From Bradyrhizobium campsiandrae (lineage in GTDB: Bacteria; Pseudomonadota; Alphaproteobacteria; Rhizobiales; Xanthobacteraceae), in assembly GCF_014529705.1 (NCBI RefSeq), contig NZ_JAANIH010000048.1:1-64000 (forward strand): a stretch of DNA of 64,000 nt, in the 5' to 3' direction. Position 1 is the first letter of the stretch, and every line of letters starts with the position of its first letter. Positions 53,883-62,686 of the stretch are shown one piece after another. Position numbers and translations under genes: made by a program. The notes below the pieces were generated by a model, which saw only the letters and a program-made list of their open reading frames with translations, did not search any database and had not been told where the DNA came from.

Positions 53883-54563
53883 TCAGGCTCCGACCAACGC
53901 CTTGGTCGTCGGCAGCAGCGTCTGCTGCACCACCAGGCCTCGCGCGCGGGCGTCCATGACGCCGACGGCGCGCAGCGCCAGCAGCGTCACGGTCTGGACC
54001 GCGTCGCGCATCTTGGCGGGATCTTCGAGATTGTCGGGCGCGAGCGGGCCGACCAGGGCCTCATGCAGCGCCCCCAGCAGCGCGGTTGCCGCAAGCGCGG
54101 TGTCCTGTGCCGGCAGATGGCCGGCGCGCACCGCCGCGTCGATTCTCGCTGCGATCTCACCCGCGATCTCCCGGCGGCTGGCGAGGCGCGAGGCGCTGAC
54201 GTCGACGTCGACCGGCTCGGCCAGGATGCCCCAGGCAAGGCGCCGCTGCGACAGGGTATGGACCGCCACCGTGGTGACGGCCGCAGCCAGCGCCGAGGAC
54301 GGCCCCGGCGCGGCATCGGCGGCCCGCCTGATCGCCGCGAGCTCGTCGCGCGAGACCTCGGCAATCAATTCGGAGATCAGCTCGGCCTTGGAGGGGAAGT
54401 AGCGATAGACGGTGCCGGCCGCCACATTGGCCCTGACGGCAACCGGTGCGATCTGCACCGCCGCCATGCCGCCTTCGGCTGCGGCTTCCCTTGCCGCCGC
54501 CAGAATGGCGCTGCGCCGAGCCGCGAGGCGCTTAACCACTTGATGCGTCCGCCGATAAACCAT
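53883..54563 (-). CDS. TetR-family transcriptional regulator
   Basis: A 226-aa repressor-type regulator. The N-terminal HTH region reads ILAAAREAAAEGGMAAVQIA and VRANVAAGTVYRYFPSKAEL, the standard TetR DNA-binding form. The ligand domain lies after about residue 75. The ATG at 54563 gives this usual layout; the frame is open to 54788 but without family character. A short inverted repeat at 54650-54665 upstream could be its operator. It is divergent from the PAP2 gene. Confidence 0.87.
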   Translation of the reverse strand: MVYRRTHQVVKRLAARRSAILAAAREAAAEGGMAAVQIAPVAVRANVAAGTVYRYFPSKAELISELIAEVSRDELAAIRRAADAAPGPSSALAAAVTTVAVHTLSQRRLAWGILAEPVDVDVSASRLASRREIAGEIAARIDAAVRAGHLPAQDTALAATALLGALHEALVGPLAPDNLEDPAKMRDAVQTVTLLALRAVGVMDARARGLVVQQTLLPTTKALVGA

Positions 54564-54649
54564 GGCGCGCTTCCTGTCCCACCACGCCTGCCGCACGCCC
54601 GCGGCCGAACGCTTCGTCACCGATGTCGCTGCAAATCGCCCCGCAAGGA

Positions 54650-54665
54650 CTGAACAACTATTCAG
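54650..54665 (-). promoter_or_regulatory. candidate TetR operator
   Basis: CTGAACAACTATTCAG is an inverted repeat (CTGAA/TTCAG) in the gap between tetR and the divergent PAP2 gene, about 87 bp from the tetR start. Short TGAA/TTCA-type palindromes are usual for this family. Confidence 0.35.
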
Positions 54666-54848
54666 GGGGGATGACAAGAAGCAAATGCGTGATGCGTCAC
54701 ACTTGGCAATTCCTTGAAAATCGCCGGTCACGCTGCGCTGCAAACAGCTCGGATTGCCGGGAAGCAATTGGGAAACGGCTAACCACATTTGTTACCGCCG
54801 TCTTAAAGCGGCGCCGCGACTGTGGCTGCGGTCCAACAGGGGTGCAGC

Positions 54849-55823
54849 ATGGTCGACACGGACGCCAAGACGGCCTGGCAGCTCTTCCATTTGAACTGGC
54901 TGCCCATCGCGGCCATGGGCGGCCTGCTGGCGCTCGGGCTTGATGTCACCGGCCTTCGGCTCGAGCCGGTTGCCTATGGCATCACGCTCGCCATTGCCGC
55001 GTCCCTCGTCGCCATCGCCTATCGTCACCGCAGCGCCAAGGGCGATCTCGCTGATCCGAAACTGATCTTCTCGCTCGGCACGATCGGCCAGGTCATCATC
55101 ACCTGCGCCATCGTCGGGCCGCTCAGCTACATCGCCGGCAAGATCGGCGTCCCGCTGCAGGACCAGGCGCTGCTCGCGATCGATCGCGCGCTCGGCCTCG
55201 ATCCGGAGCCGATCGCGCGTTTCGTCAACGATCATCCCTGGCTCGCGGACCTGCTCGCGCGCGGCTACGGCCTGATCAAATGGCCGCTGCTGCTGATTCC
55301 CATCGTGCTGGCGCTCACCGCGCGCTACGTGCGGCTGCAATTGTTCATGCTGGCGATGAGCCTTGCGCTCGCCATCACCATCGCGATCTCGGCGCTGGTG
55401 CCCGCCATCGGCACCTATTATGCGCTGCAATTGCCGGCCGCCCATCTGCCCGACATCAATACCTCCGTCTACGCCGGCCAGCTGCGCGACATCCTGGCGC
55501 TGCGCGACGGCAGCCTGCACGAGCTGCAATTGTTCAGGCTCTCCGGCATCGTCTCGTTTCCGAGCTTCCACGCCGCCTCCGCCGTGCTCTACATGTGGGC
55601 GCTGTGGCCGGTGCGCCGCATCGGCGGCATCGCCGCCGGCCTCAACCTTTTAATGATCTCGGCAACGCCCGTCATCGGCGCGCATTACATCATCGATGTC
55701 GCCGCCGGCATCGCGCTCGCGGCAGGCTCGATCTGGGCGGCGAAGGCTTATCTGGAATGGATGACGCGCACGGCGCAGACGTCGACGGCATCAACCGTCT
55801 GGCAGCCGAGCCTCGCGGAGTAA
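54849..55823 (+). CDS. PAP2-family membrane phosphatase
   Basis: Polytopic inner-membrane protein of 324 aa of the PAP2 superfamily (PAP2_3-like). The catalytic motifs are the FPSFHAASA histidine motif and the later GAHYIIDVAAG with His and Asp. The first conserved KxxxxxxRP-type motif is not obvious. It could remove phosphate from lipid phosphates or undecaprenyl pyrophosphate. The ATG at 54849 follows GGGTGCAGC, and nine upstream codons are open. It is next to the GT87-like gene, which is convergent. Confidence 0.85.
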   Translation: MVDTDAKTAWQLFHLNWLPIAAMGGLLALGLDVTGLRLEPVAYGITLAIAASLVAIAYRHRSAKGDLADPKLIFSLGTIGQVIITCAIVGPLSYIAGKIGVPLQDQALLAIDRALGLDPEPIARFVNDHPWLADLLARGYGLIKWPLLLIPIVLALTARYVRLQLFMLAMSLALAITIAISALVPAIGTYYALQLPAAHLPDINTSVYAGQLRDILALRDGSLHELQLFRLSGIVSFPSFHAASAVLYMWALWPVRRIGGIAAGLNLLMISATPVIGAHYIIDVAAGIALAAGSIWAAKAYLEWMTRTAQTSTASTVWQPSLAE

Positions 55824-55864
55824 GACTTACGAGTGGCGGACCATCGCTGCGCCGGCGGGTGCGA

Positions 55865-57094
55865 TCAGGCGAAAGCCGAAGCGATGCCCTGCCCTGGGGC
55901 CGGGACGTGATGCAAATCCGCGCGGGCGCGAAGCACGATCAGCGCGGCGACCGTCAGCGTTGACGCAAGGCCAACCGGAATCTGAAGGAAAGGATAGCTT
56001 GCAAGCAGCGCCAGAACGAGCGCGAGCGCGTAAGGCTCATGGACACGGAAGCCCTGCTCACATCCGATGCGAACGAGATAGGCGACCGGGATCGCGAGCA
56101 CCGCGAAGTCGTACATGTAGACATAGGGCGAGCACAGCAGCGTCCCGACGGCGACGGCGGCGGCCTTCAGAGCATAGGGCAGCCTGCTCCGCCATATCAG
56201 CGCCAGCCCGACGGCGACGCTGGCCGCCACGACCAACTGCAACGTCCATGCGAGGGTTTCGCCGCCGCCAAGGCAGCGCACCATCGCGAATACGCTCTGC
56301 AGCCTGAGCCAGGACGCCTCGCCGTTGGACAGCACGGCCTCCGAGATCTTCGGCATCCAGTGAATGAACGCGGCCCAGCTCTCGACACCGAACGCGAGCA
56401 CGGACGCCAACGCGACCAGCACCGCGGTGACGGCGGCCGAGACGAACACGCGCCATTGTCCGCTCACGACCAGGATCAGCGGAAACAGCAATCCATATTG
56501 CGGCTTGTAGGTGAGAAGACCGAGGCAAATTCCGGCAAGCACAGGACGCGCCTGCATCAGAAGCAGCGTTCCACCGATCAGGCTCGCCGTGAAGAAGCCG
56601 TTCTGTCCGACGGCGAGATTGGCGAATGTCGCCGGGAAGGCGATTGCCAGCATGATGCCGAAGCGGCGCCCGACGATCGCGCGCATCACGGCGACGAACG
56701 GCAACAGGCTTGCGATCATCCAGCCGATGAACGCCACAGCATAGGGAAACTGCGCGAGGAAAGTCGCGACGAACAGGAACGGCGGCGGGTAGTGCCAGGC
56801 GAAATTGCCGGCGAAGTCCTGGTGGAGGACCGCGACTTCAACCTGTTTCTGGATTTGCCAGTCCCACGCCTGAGCTGCGTGGCCATCGAGCGCCAGCCTG
56901 CCGGCCGCCCAGACGTTGACGAAGTCGGTCGGGCTGCCAAGCCCGTTACGATCGTAGATCCAGGAGTTCGAAAGATAGGCCGCGGGAAAGTGCAGCAGCG
57001 TCAGCACGAGCAGAATCAGGCAGACGTTGAAGAGCACCGGCGGCATGGTGCCGGGCTGCACCCCAGACGGTTGGCCCGAGCCGAGTTCGGCCAT
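55865..57094 (-). CDS. GT87 (DUF2029) polyprenyl-phosphate-dependent mannosyltransferase-like protein
   Basis: A 409-aa polytopic protein with about ten hydrophobic helices. GT87-type marks are the first-loop DFVNVWAAG, WHYPPPFLF and GLLTYKPQYGLLFPL. GT87 enzymes use polyprenyl-phosphate sugars on the outer face of the inner membrane. The ATG at 57094 is chosen because GGAAGGGTCGC lies directly upstream. The gene is 36 bp downstream of the pilin terminator on the same strand. The acceptor is unknown; the nearby pilin is one possibility. Confidence 0.85.
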   Translation of the reverse strand: MAELGSGQPSGVQPGTMPPVLFNVCLILLVLTLLHFPAAYLSNSWIYDRNGLGSPTDFVNVWAAGRLALDGHAAQAWDWQIQKQVEVAVLHQDFAGNFAWHYPPPFLFVATFLAQFPYAVAFIGWMIASLLPFVAVMRAIVGRRFGIMLAIAFPATFANLAVGQNGFFTASLIGGTLLLMQARPVLAGICLGLLTYKPQYGLLFPLILVVSGQWRVFVSAAVTAVLVALASVLAFGVESWAAFIHWMPKISEAVLSNGEASWLRLQSVFAMVRCLGGGETLAWTLQLVVAASVAVGLALIWRSRLPYALKAAAVAVGTLLCSPYVYMYDFAVLAIPVAYLVRIGCEQGFRVHEPYALALVLALLASYPFLQIPVGLASTLTVAALIVLRARADLHHVPAPGQGIASAFA

Positions 57095-57130
57095 GCGACC
57101 CTTCCAGAATTCGACCCTGCGCCCTGCACC

Positions 57131-57190
57131 AAAAAAAGAGCCCCGGAATCCCAAGCTTGGAATCCCAAGCTTGAAATCCCGAGGCTCTTT
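57131..57190 (-). terminator. intrinsic terminator after the Flp pilin gene, with internal direct repeat
   Basis: On the minus strand AAAGAGCC pairs with GGCTCTTT and is followed by further T residues. The loop contains two direct copies of GGAATCCCAAGCTT (plus strand), themselves half-palindromic around AAGCTT. The hairpin stands 21 bp after the pilin stop. Confidence 0.85.
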
Positions 57191-57211
57191 CAAATCGTCG
57201 ACTATCCAGGC

Positions 57212-57376
57212 TTACTTCAGGCTGGTCGAGATCGAGCCGAACTTGCTGTTCAGCGTGGTGCCGAGGTTGTTGACGACGGTGATGATCGCCAGCGCGATGC
57301 CGGCGGCGATCAGGCCGTATTCGATGGCGGTGGCGCCGGATTCGTCCTTCACGAAACGCGAAACGAGGTTCTTCAT
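57212..57376 (-). CDS. Flp-family type IVb pilin
   Basis: A 54-aa pilin precursor. The leader MKNLVSRFVKDESG is followed by ATAIEYGLIAAGIALAIITV, the class IVb cleavage context with Glu at +5 of the mature protein and the tyrosine beside it. Assembled by a Tad system, it makes the adhesive Flp pilus. No tad assembly genes are in the window. The ATG at 57376 is set by the family length. Confidence 0.93.
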   Translation of the reverse strand: MKNLVSRFVKDESGATAIEYGLIAAGIALAIITVVNNLGTTLNSKFGSISTSLK

Positions 57377-57753
57377 AGACTGCTCCCAAAAGGATACACG
57401 TGGCTTCAACTGGTCTGGTCTTTTCGGCTTCCCAGCGCCGCCCGACCATGGAACCGAACCTAGGCGCAAAAAATTGCACCGCAGTTAACCCGACTGCGTA
57501 AACACGGAACGGTTTGCGTGTATTCGCCGATGGTAAACCGAAGTTGAAAACAATCGGTTAAATTGCGCAGACATGAACGAGCATCAGTTTTGACGCGATG
57601 GCCTGACGCGATCCGCTGTCCACCTCGCTCGCAAACGCCCCTGATGGTTCTGCCGATTTACTGGAAGTTATGACCGCCGTGGTCCAATGCCGCCCGCTCG
57701 GCCAATACAGCCAAGAAACGGCCAAGAAACGGCCAAGAACAAAACGAGGCGGC

Positions 57754-59256
57754 ATGTCCCTTTCCTTCACTGGCAGCATCACGGCACACAGCCGCGCGCG
57801 AGCGCTGGTGCCGCTGTGTGTCGGCGCAGGCGCCTATCTCTTCTTCCTGATCGTCGGCGACACGCTGCTTCAGGACTCCGACTCGTTCTGGCAGATCAAG
57901 ATCGGACAGTGGATTCTCGATCACCACGCCCTGCCCTATACCGACTTCTATTCCTTCACGCGCCCCGGCGCGCCGTGGATCTCGACCTCGTGGCTGTCGC
58001 AGATCCTGTTTTCGATGTCCTACACGCAGTGGGACTGGGCGGGACCTGTGATCCTCACTGCGCTTGCGGTCGCCGCATCGGCTGCGATCTTCGTCCACCT
58101 GCTCGATGCCCATCTCGAAATTCCGCGCGCGGTGCTGTTTGCGATGCTGGCCGTGGTGCTGTCGCTGCATCACATCCTGGCGCGTCCGCACATTTTGGCA
58201 CTGCCGGTGATGATCGCATGGGTCGGCGTCTTGATGAACGCGGCCGACCGCAAGGCGACGCCATCCTGGGTCTGGCTGCCGCTGATGTCGCTGTGGGCGA
58301 ACCTGCATGGCGGCTTCGTGCTCGGCCTCGCGCTGATCGGCCCGATGGCGATTGAAGCGATCTGGACGCTGGACCAGGCCAGGCAGATCCGCCTGCTCGC
58401 GCGCTGGTTCCTGTTCGGCCTCGCCGCGATGGCGGCGGCCTGCCTCACGCCCTATGGCTGGCGCACGCTGCTCGGCGCCACCAACATCCTCAATCTCGGC
58501 GAATTGCTGTCGCTGATCTCGGAATGGATGCCGGCGAATTTCGCCTCGTTCACCGCGTTCGAGGCCGCGATCCTGGGCCTGATCGCGATCGGGCTGTTTC
58601 GCGGCATGACGCTGTCGCCGCCGCGCATCCTTTTGATCCTGCTGTTCACCTGGATGGGGCTCACCCATGTCAGGAGCATCGAGGCCTTTGCCTTCCTGGT
58701 GCCGCTGGTGCTGGCGAAGCCGCTCGGCGAGACGTCGCCCTTGCCGCAACCCGCCGCGGGCAGCGAGAGCCCGGCGGCGCGCTATGTCACCGTGATGGGC
58801 GCGCTGATGATCGCGGCCGCGGCCTGGACCTCGACCTCGATCTACATGGCGCATCACCGCTTCACCTTCACGATGGACCAGACGCCGGTTGCCGCCGTCG
58901 ACCTGCTGCAGCAGCGCAAGGCGCAGCGCATCTTCAACGCCTACCAGTTCGGCGGCTATCTGATCTCGCGCGACATTCCCGTCTTCGTCGACGGCCGCGC
59001 CGAGCTCTATGGCGAGACATTCGTGATGGACTTCTTCAAGGCGATCGAAGTCAAGAAGCTCGACAACCTGACGCGGCTGCTGGAGGAGTACAAGATCGAC
59101 GCCACGCTGCTGGTCGCCGACTCGCCAGCCGCGCAGGTGCTCGATCACATCAAGGGCTGGAAGCGGCTCTATGGCGACAACATCGCCGTGATCCATGTCC
59201 GGGATGATCAGGTGCGCGACGATCAGGCCGACGCGGCCGCGCCGGCCAAGCCATGA
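57754..59256 (+). CDS. polytopic membrane protein, GT-C-like, tandem copy 1
   Basis: A 500-aa protein with about ten hydrophobic helices and a C-terminal soluble part of about 110 residues. The first extracytoplasmic loop holds DSDSFWQIKIGQWILDHHAL then DFYSF, an acidic D-x-D motif placed as in GT-C glycosyltransferases. The soluble end carries FGGYLISRDIPVFVDGRAEL. WANLHGGFVLGL lies mid-protein. I do not know a named family; GT-C-like transferase is inference. The ATG at 57754 follows GAGGCGGC, and upstream codons contain a short direct repeat. It overlaps its paralogue by ATGA. Confidence 0.75.
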   Translation: MSLSFTGSITAHSRARALVPLCVGAGAYLFFLIVGDTLLQDSDSFWQIKIGQWILDHHALPYTDFYSFTRPGAPWISTSWLSQILFSMSYTQWDWAGPVILTALAVAASAAIFVHLLDAHLEIPRAVLFAMLAVVLSLHHILARPHILALPVMIAWVGVLMNAADRKATPSWVWLPLMSLWANLHGGFVLGLALIGPMAIEAIWTLDQARQIRLLARWFLFGLAAMAAACLTPYGWRTLLGATNILNLGELLSLISEWMPANFASFTAFEAAILGLIAIGLFRGMTLSPPRILLILLFTWMGLTHVRSIEAFAFLVPLVLAKPLGETSPLPQPAAGSESPAARYVTVMGALMIAAAAWTSTSIYMAHHRFTFTMDQTPVAAVDLLQQRKAQRIFNAYQFGGYLISRDIPVFVDGRAELYGETFVMDFFKAIEVKKLDNLTRLLEEYKIDATLLVADSPAAQVLDHIKGWKRLYGDNIAVIHVRDDQVRDDQADAAAPAKP

Positions 59257-60728
59257 CCATCGCGGCCAGTCTTCCGATCGCGCGCGCCCAGCGCAACCTG
59301 GCGCCGCTTTGCCTGGCGGCTGCATCCTTTCTGCTGCTGCTGGTGAGCGGCGACAGCCTGCTGCACGATCCGGACACGCTCTGGCAGATCAAGGTCGGCC
59401 AGTGGATCCTCGATCATCGCACCGTGCCCTGGACCGATCTCTATTCCCTGACGCGCCAGAACGAGGTCTGGCTCTCGACCTCCTGGCTGTCGCAAGTGTT
59501 ATTCGCGACGACCTTTGCCTGGTGGGGATGGGCCGGGCCGGTCGTGCTCACCGCAGCCGCGATCGCTGTCGCGATGGCCTTGCTGCTGGCCTTCCTGCAA
59601 CGACATCTCGATCTACCTTACGCGCTGGTGTTCTGCCTGCTGGCGATGACGCTGGCCGCGCCGCATCTGTTGGCCCGTCCGCATGTGCTGGCGCTGCCGG
59701 TCATGGTGGCCTGGAGCGGTGCCCTGATGGACGCGGCCGATCGCGGCCGCGCGCCATCGTTCCTGCTGCTGCCGCTGATGGCGCTATGGGCCAACCTGCA
59801 CGGCGGCTTCGTGCTGGGGCTCGCGCTTGTCGGCGCGATCGGCCTGGAGGCGCTCTGGCGCGCGGACGCACCGCGCCGGCTGACGCTCGCGATGCAATGG
59901 GCCGCGTTCGGCCTTGGTGCGCTGGCGGCGAGCTGCTGCACGCCCTATGGCATCGACACCCTGCTCGGCGCCGCGCGCATCCTCAGCCTCGGCAAATCGT
60001 TTTCGGTCATCGCCGAATGGCGTCCGGCCGATTTCAGCGCCTTCAGCCCGTTCGCGGGCGCGCTGCTCGGACTGCTCGGCCTCGCGCTGATGCGCGGCCT
60101 GACGCTGTCGCCGCCGCGCGTGCTGCTGATTCTTTCCACCACCTGGATGGCGCTGGCGCATGTCCGCAGCATCGAGAGCTTCGGCGTGCTCGTGCCGCTG
60201 GTGCTGGCGCAGCCCCTGAGCGGCTGGATCAGGCCCGCCGCGGATGCGCCGCGCAGCCTGCGGATGGCGGCCGGCGCGCCAGCGGCCATGGTCGCCGCCG
60301 CCATCGTGCTCGGATCCGCAAGCGCAACGGTCGCTTTTGCGACGCATCATGCCTTCGCGTTCTCCACGGCGCAGACGCCGGTTGCGGCGGTCGACGCGCT
60401 GATCGCGCACAAGGCCGCGCGTATCTTCAATTCCTACGGTTTTGGCGGCTACCTCATCGTCCGCGACATCAGGCCGTTCGTCGACGGACGCTCGGAGCTC
60501 TACGGCGAACAATTCCTGATGGACTATTTCGCCGCCGAGGACGGCCGCGACGTCTCCGGCCTGTTGCGCATGCTCGACGAGAACAGGATCGAGGCGACCC
60601 TGCTCACGGCGGATTCTCCGGCGGCGCAGATCCTGGATCACATCAAGGGCTGGAAGCGGGTGTATGCCGATAACATCGCGGTCGTCCATGTGCGGGATGA
60701 TCAGGCCGAAGCACCGTCATCCGGCTGA
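59253..60728 (+). CDS. polytopic membrane protein, GT-C-like, tandem copy 2
   Basis: A 491-aa paralogue of the preceding gene, co-linear over its whole length. The first loop has DPDTLWQIKVGQWILDHRTV then DLYSL, mid-protein WANLHGGFVLGLAL, and the end FGGYLIVRDIRPFVDGRSEL. Its ATG overlaps the TGA of copy 1, so the two are made together and may form a heterodimer or act in series. It lacks a strong own ribosome binding site, in keeping with coupling. Function not recognised; GT-C-like by motif position. Confidence 0.75.
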   Translation: MTIAASLPIARAQRNLAPLCLAAASFLLLLVSGDSLLHDPDTLWQIKVGQWILDHRTVPWTDLYSLTRQNEVWLSTSWLSQVLFATTFAWWGWAGPVVLTAAAIAVAMALLLAFLQRHLDLPYALVFCLLAMTLAAPHLLARPHVLALPVMVAWSGALMDAADRGRAPSFLLLPLMALWANLHGGFVLGLALVGAIGLEALWRADAPRRLTLAMQWAAFGLGALAASCCTPYGIDTLLGAARILSLGKSFSVIAEWRPADFSAFSPFAGALLGLLGLALMRGLTLSPPRVLLILSTTWMALAHVRSIESFGVLVPLVLAQPLSGWIRPAADAPRSLRMAAGAPAAMVAAAIVLGSASATVAFATHHAFAFSTAQTPVAAVDALIAHKAARIFNSYGFGGYLIVRDIRPFVDGRSELYGEQFLMDYFAAEDGRDVSGLLRMLDENRIEATLLTADSPAAQILDHIKGWKRVYADNIAVVHVRDDQAEAPSSG

Positions 60729-60799
60729 TAACGCCAGAGCTCCCTGTTCCGCGGCGCCGCCGAGAGACGGCTTGCGCAGATCGATCCGCCTCCGGCATC

Positions 60800-61153
60800 A
60801 TGGCGACGGAGGATTTTTGTTCCGTGTCATTGAAGAATCCGGACGCCATCGCCGTCATCGTCTCAGCGCTCCGCGACGTCCATGGCGACGACATTGCGCG
60901 CATGATGCTGGTCGAGGGCATGAGCCTTGCCAATCTGATCGATGCGATGTTTTCGGCGCCACTGACCCACCGCGAGGCCGTTCGGGCGATGACCGACGGG
61001 CTCGACGACTTCGTCATCACGCCGGACCTCGGGCTGATCTGGCATTTGAAATATATCTACGCAGACCACTCCCTGCACGTCGTGGACCTGGAGATCGCCA
61101 CGCCTGACGGGACGCTGGCGAGCAAGGATGTCTGGCTTCGGCTCGCCGCCTGA
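60800..61153 (+). CDS. hypothetical protein, mixed alpha/beta
   Basis: A 117-aa soluble-looking protein (DAIAVIVSALRDVHGDDIAR, GLIWHLKYIYADHSLHVVDL). No signal peptide or membrane helix. It lies 71 bp after the tandem membrane protein pair on the same strand. The start is uncertain because no ribosome binding site precedes the first ATG. I do not recognise a family. Confidence 0.6.
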   Translation: MATEDFCSVSLKNPDAIAVIVSALRDVHGDDIARMMLVEGMSLANLIDAMFSAPLTHREAVRAMTDGLDDFVITPDLGLIWHLKYIYADHSLHVVDLEIATPDGTLASKDVWLRLAA

Positions 61154-61257
61154 GCAGGGCATCGTCGGAAAGCGGCATCGGCGGAAGGCGGCGGCTCGTC
61201 CAAGCTTATGCCTTCGTCATGCGCTAATGTTTTCGTGGTCGAACAGGAAAGCATGCC

Positions 61258-62112
61258 ATGTCGCTTCGTAACGTCGTCGTCGCATTTCTCGTGATGGTCT
61301 CACTCGGTGCGGCCCAGGCGGCGCCGCGATGGCTGAACCTGCCGCCGACGCCGGCCTTGCCCAAGGCCGCGCAAAGCGGCTTTGCGCCCGTCAACGGCGT
61401 CAAGCTCTGGTACGCCGTTTTCGGCCGCGGCGAGCCGGTGGTCCTGCTGCATGGCGGTCTCGCCAACGCCAATTACTGGGGCCACCAGGTCCGCGCGCTG
61501 CAACTTCACTATCAGGTCATCGTCATGGACAGCCGCGGGCACGGCCGCAGCAGCCGCAACCAGGAACCCTATGGCTATGATCTGATGGCTTCCGACGTGG
61601 TCGCCCTGCTCGACCATCTCAAGATCAAAAAGGCCGCGATCGTGGGCTGGAGCGACGGCGCCATCATCGGCCTCGACATCGCCATGAAGCACCCGGAGCG
61701 GGTGAGCCGGCTGTTCGCCTTCGCAGCGAACTCGGATCCGTCGGGCGTTGCGGACATCGCCGCGAGCGAGGTCTTCAACGCCTACATCGCCCGGGCCGGC
61801 GAAGAGTACAAGCGCCTGTCGCCGACGCCGACCGAATACAAGAGCTTCGTCGCCGAGATCACCAAGATGTGGGAGAGCCAGCCGAAATGGACGGCCACCG
61901 ATCTTGCGGCCATCAAGGTCCCGACCTGGATCGTCGACGGCGACCACGACGAGGCGATCAAGCGCGACAACACCGAGTTCATGGCGGCGAACATTCCCGG
62001 CGCCGGCCTCCTGATCCAGCCGCAGGTCAGCCATTTCTCGTTCCTGCAGGATCCCGGGCAGTTCAATGAGGACGTGCTGCGGTTTCTGCAGCTCGGGGAT
62101 GCGTCAAAGTAA
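61258..62112 (+). CDS. exported alpha/beta hydrolase
   Basis: A 284-aa serine hydrolase with a Sec signal (VAFLVMVSLGAAQAA). The oxyanion region is VVLLHGGLANANYW, the nucleophile elbow GWSDGAII, the probable acid in VDGDHDEAIK and the base His in QVSHFSFLQ. SRGHGRSS after the oxyanion loop is typical of lactonase and epoxide-hydrolase-like members. CAGGAAAGCATGCC precedes the ATG. Substrate unknown. Confidence 0.88.
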   Translation: MSLRNVVVAFLVMVSLGAAQAAPRWLNLPPTPALPKAAQSGFAPVNGVKLWYAVFGRGEPVVLLHGGLANANYWGHQVRALQLHYQVIVMDSRGHGRSSRNQEPYGYDLMASDVVALLDHLKIKKAAIVGWSDGAIIGLDIAMKHPERVSRLFAFAANSDPSGVADIAASEVFNAYIARAGEEYKRLSPTPTEYKSFVAEITKMWESQPKWTATDLAAIKVPTWIVDGDHDEAIKRDNTEFMAANIPGAGLLIQPQVSHFSFLQDPGQFNEDVLRFLQLGDASK

Positions 62113-62117
62113 GCTCT

Positions 62118-62208
62118 CGTAGGGTGAGCAAAGCGTAGCGTGTCCACGTCCTGTCCAATCGATGAGACGACGTGGGCACGCCGCAAGCGCGCCTTTGCCC
62201 ACCCTACG
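62118..62208 (+). repeat. GTAGGGTG(A/G)GCAAAG intergenic palindrome
   Basis: Ends CGTAGGGTG and CACCCTACG enclose inner arms GCAAAGCG / GCGCCTTTGC and CCACGTC / GACGTGG. It lies between convergent genes and belongs to a common rhizobial repeat family of this appearance. Confidence 0.82.
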
Positions 62209-62264
62209 GGACTGCCGTTGTTGCGAGCCCATGCATTCACACGGTCATGCAGCTACTGCTTCGC

Positions 62265-62675
62265 TTACTTCCCGCGATCTTTCACCGGGATCACGAGCTT
62301 CAAGCCCGACCAGACCTCATTGACGGCGCAGATCTTGATGTCGACGAGGTCATTCGCGAGCGCGGTTTCGCGCACCAGGGCTTCGGTGACGTCGGTCGCG
62401 ACGCCGGATGCCTTCTTCGGCCACGACGCCCAGATCATTCCGTCGGGCGCGATCGCCCTGCGGTAGAGGCGGAGTTTGGCGGCGAGGCCCTTCGCCTCGG
62501 CCGCGAACACATGCACCATGTCGAGCGACGGCCGTGCGGTCTTTGCGATCTTCACGCCGTCGGGCAGCTCGCCGACGATGTCGTCATAGGCGAGCGACAG
62601 ACCGTCCACGAAAATACAAAAGCCCGGCTTGATGCCGAGCTTTTGCACAATCGATTTGCCGGACGTGCCGGCCAC
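62265..62675 (-). CDS. DUF3052-family protein
   Basis: A 136-aa protein of the DUF3052 family. KLGIKPGFCIFVDG is the N-terminal strand-turn and RAIAPDGMIWASWPKKASGV the conserved middle. It has a small Rossmann-like appearance. It starts with GTG at 62675, 11 bp after the ftsH stop codon on the same strand, so it is probably co-transcribed with ftsH. Function unknown. Confidence 0.85.
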   Translation of the reverse strand: MAGTSGKSIVQKLGIKPGFCIFVDGLSLAYDDIVGELPDGVKIAKTARPSLDMVHVFAAEAKGLAAKLRLYRRAIAPDGMIWASWPKKASGVATDVTEALVRETALANDLVDIKICAVNEVWSGLKLVIPVKDRGK

Positions 62676-62686
62676 GGCAGGCGAGT

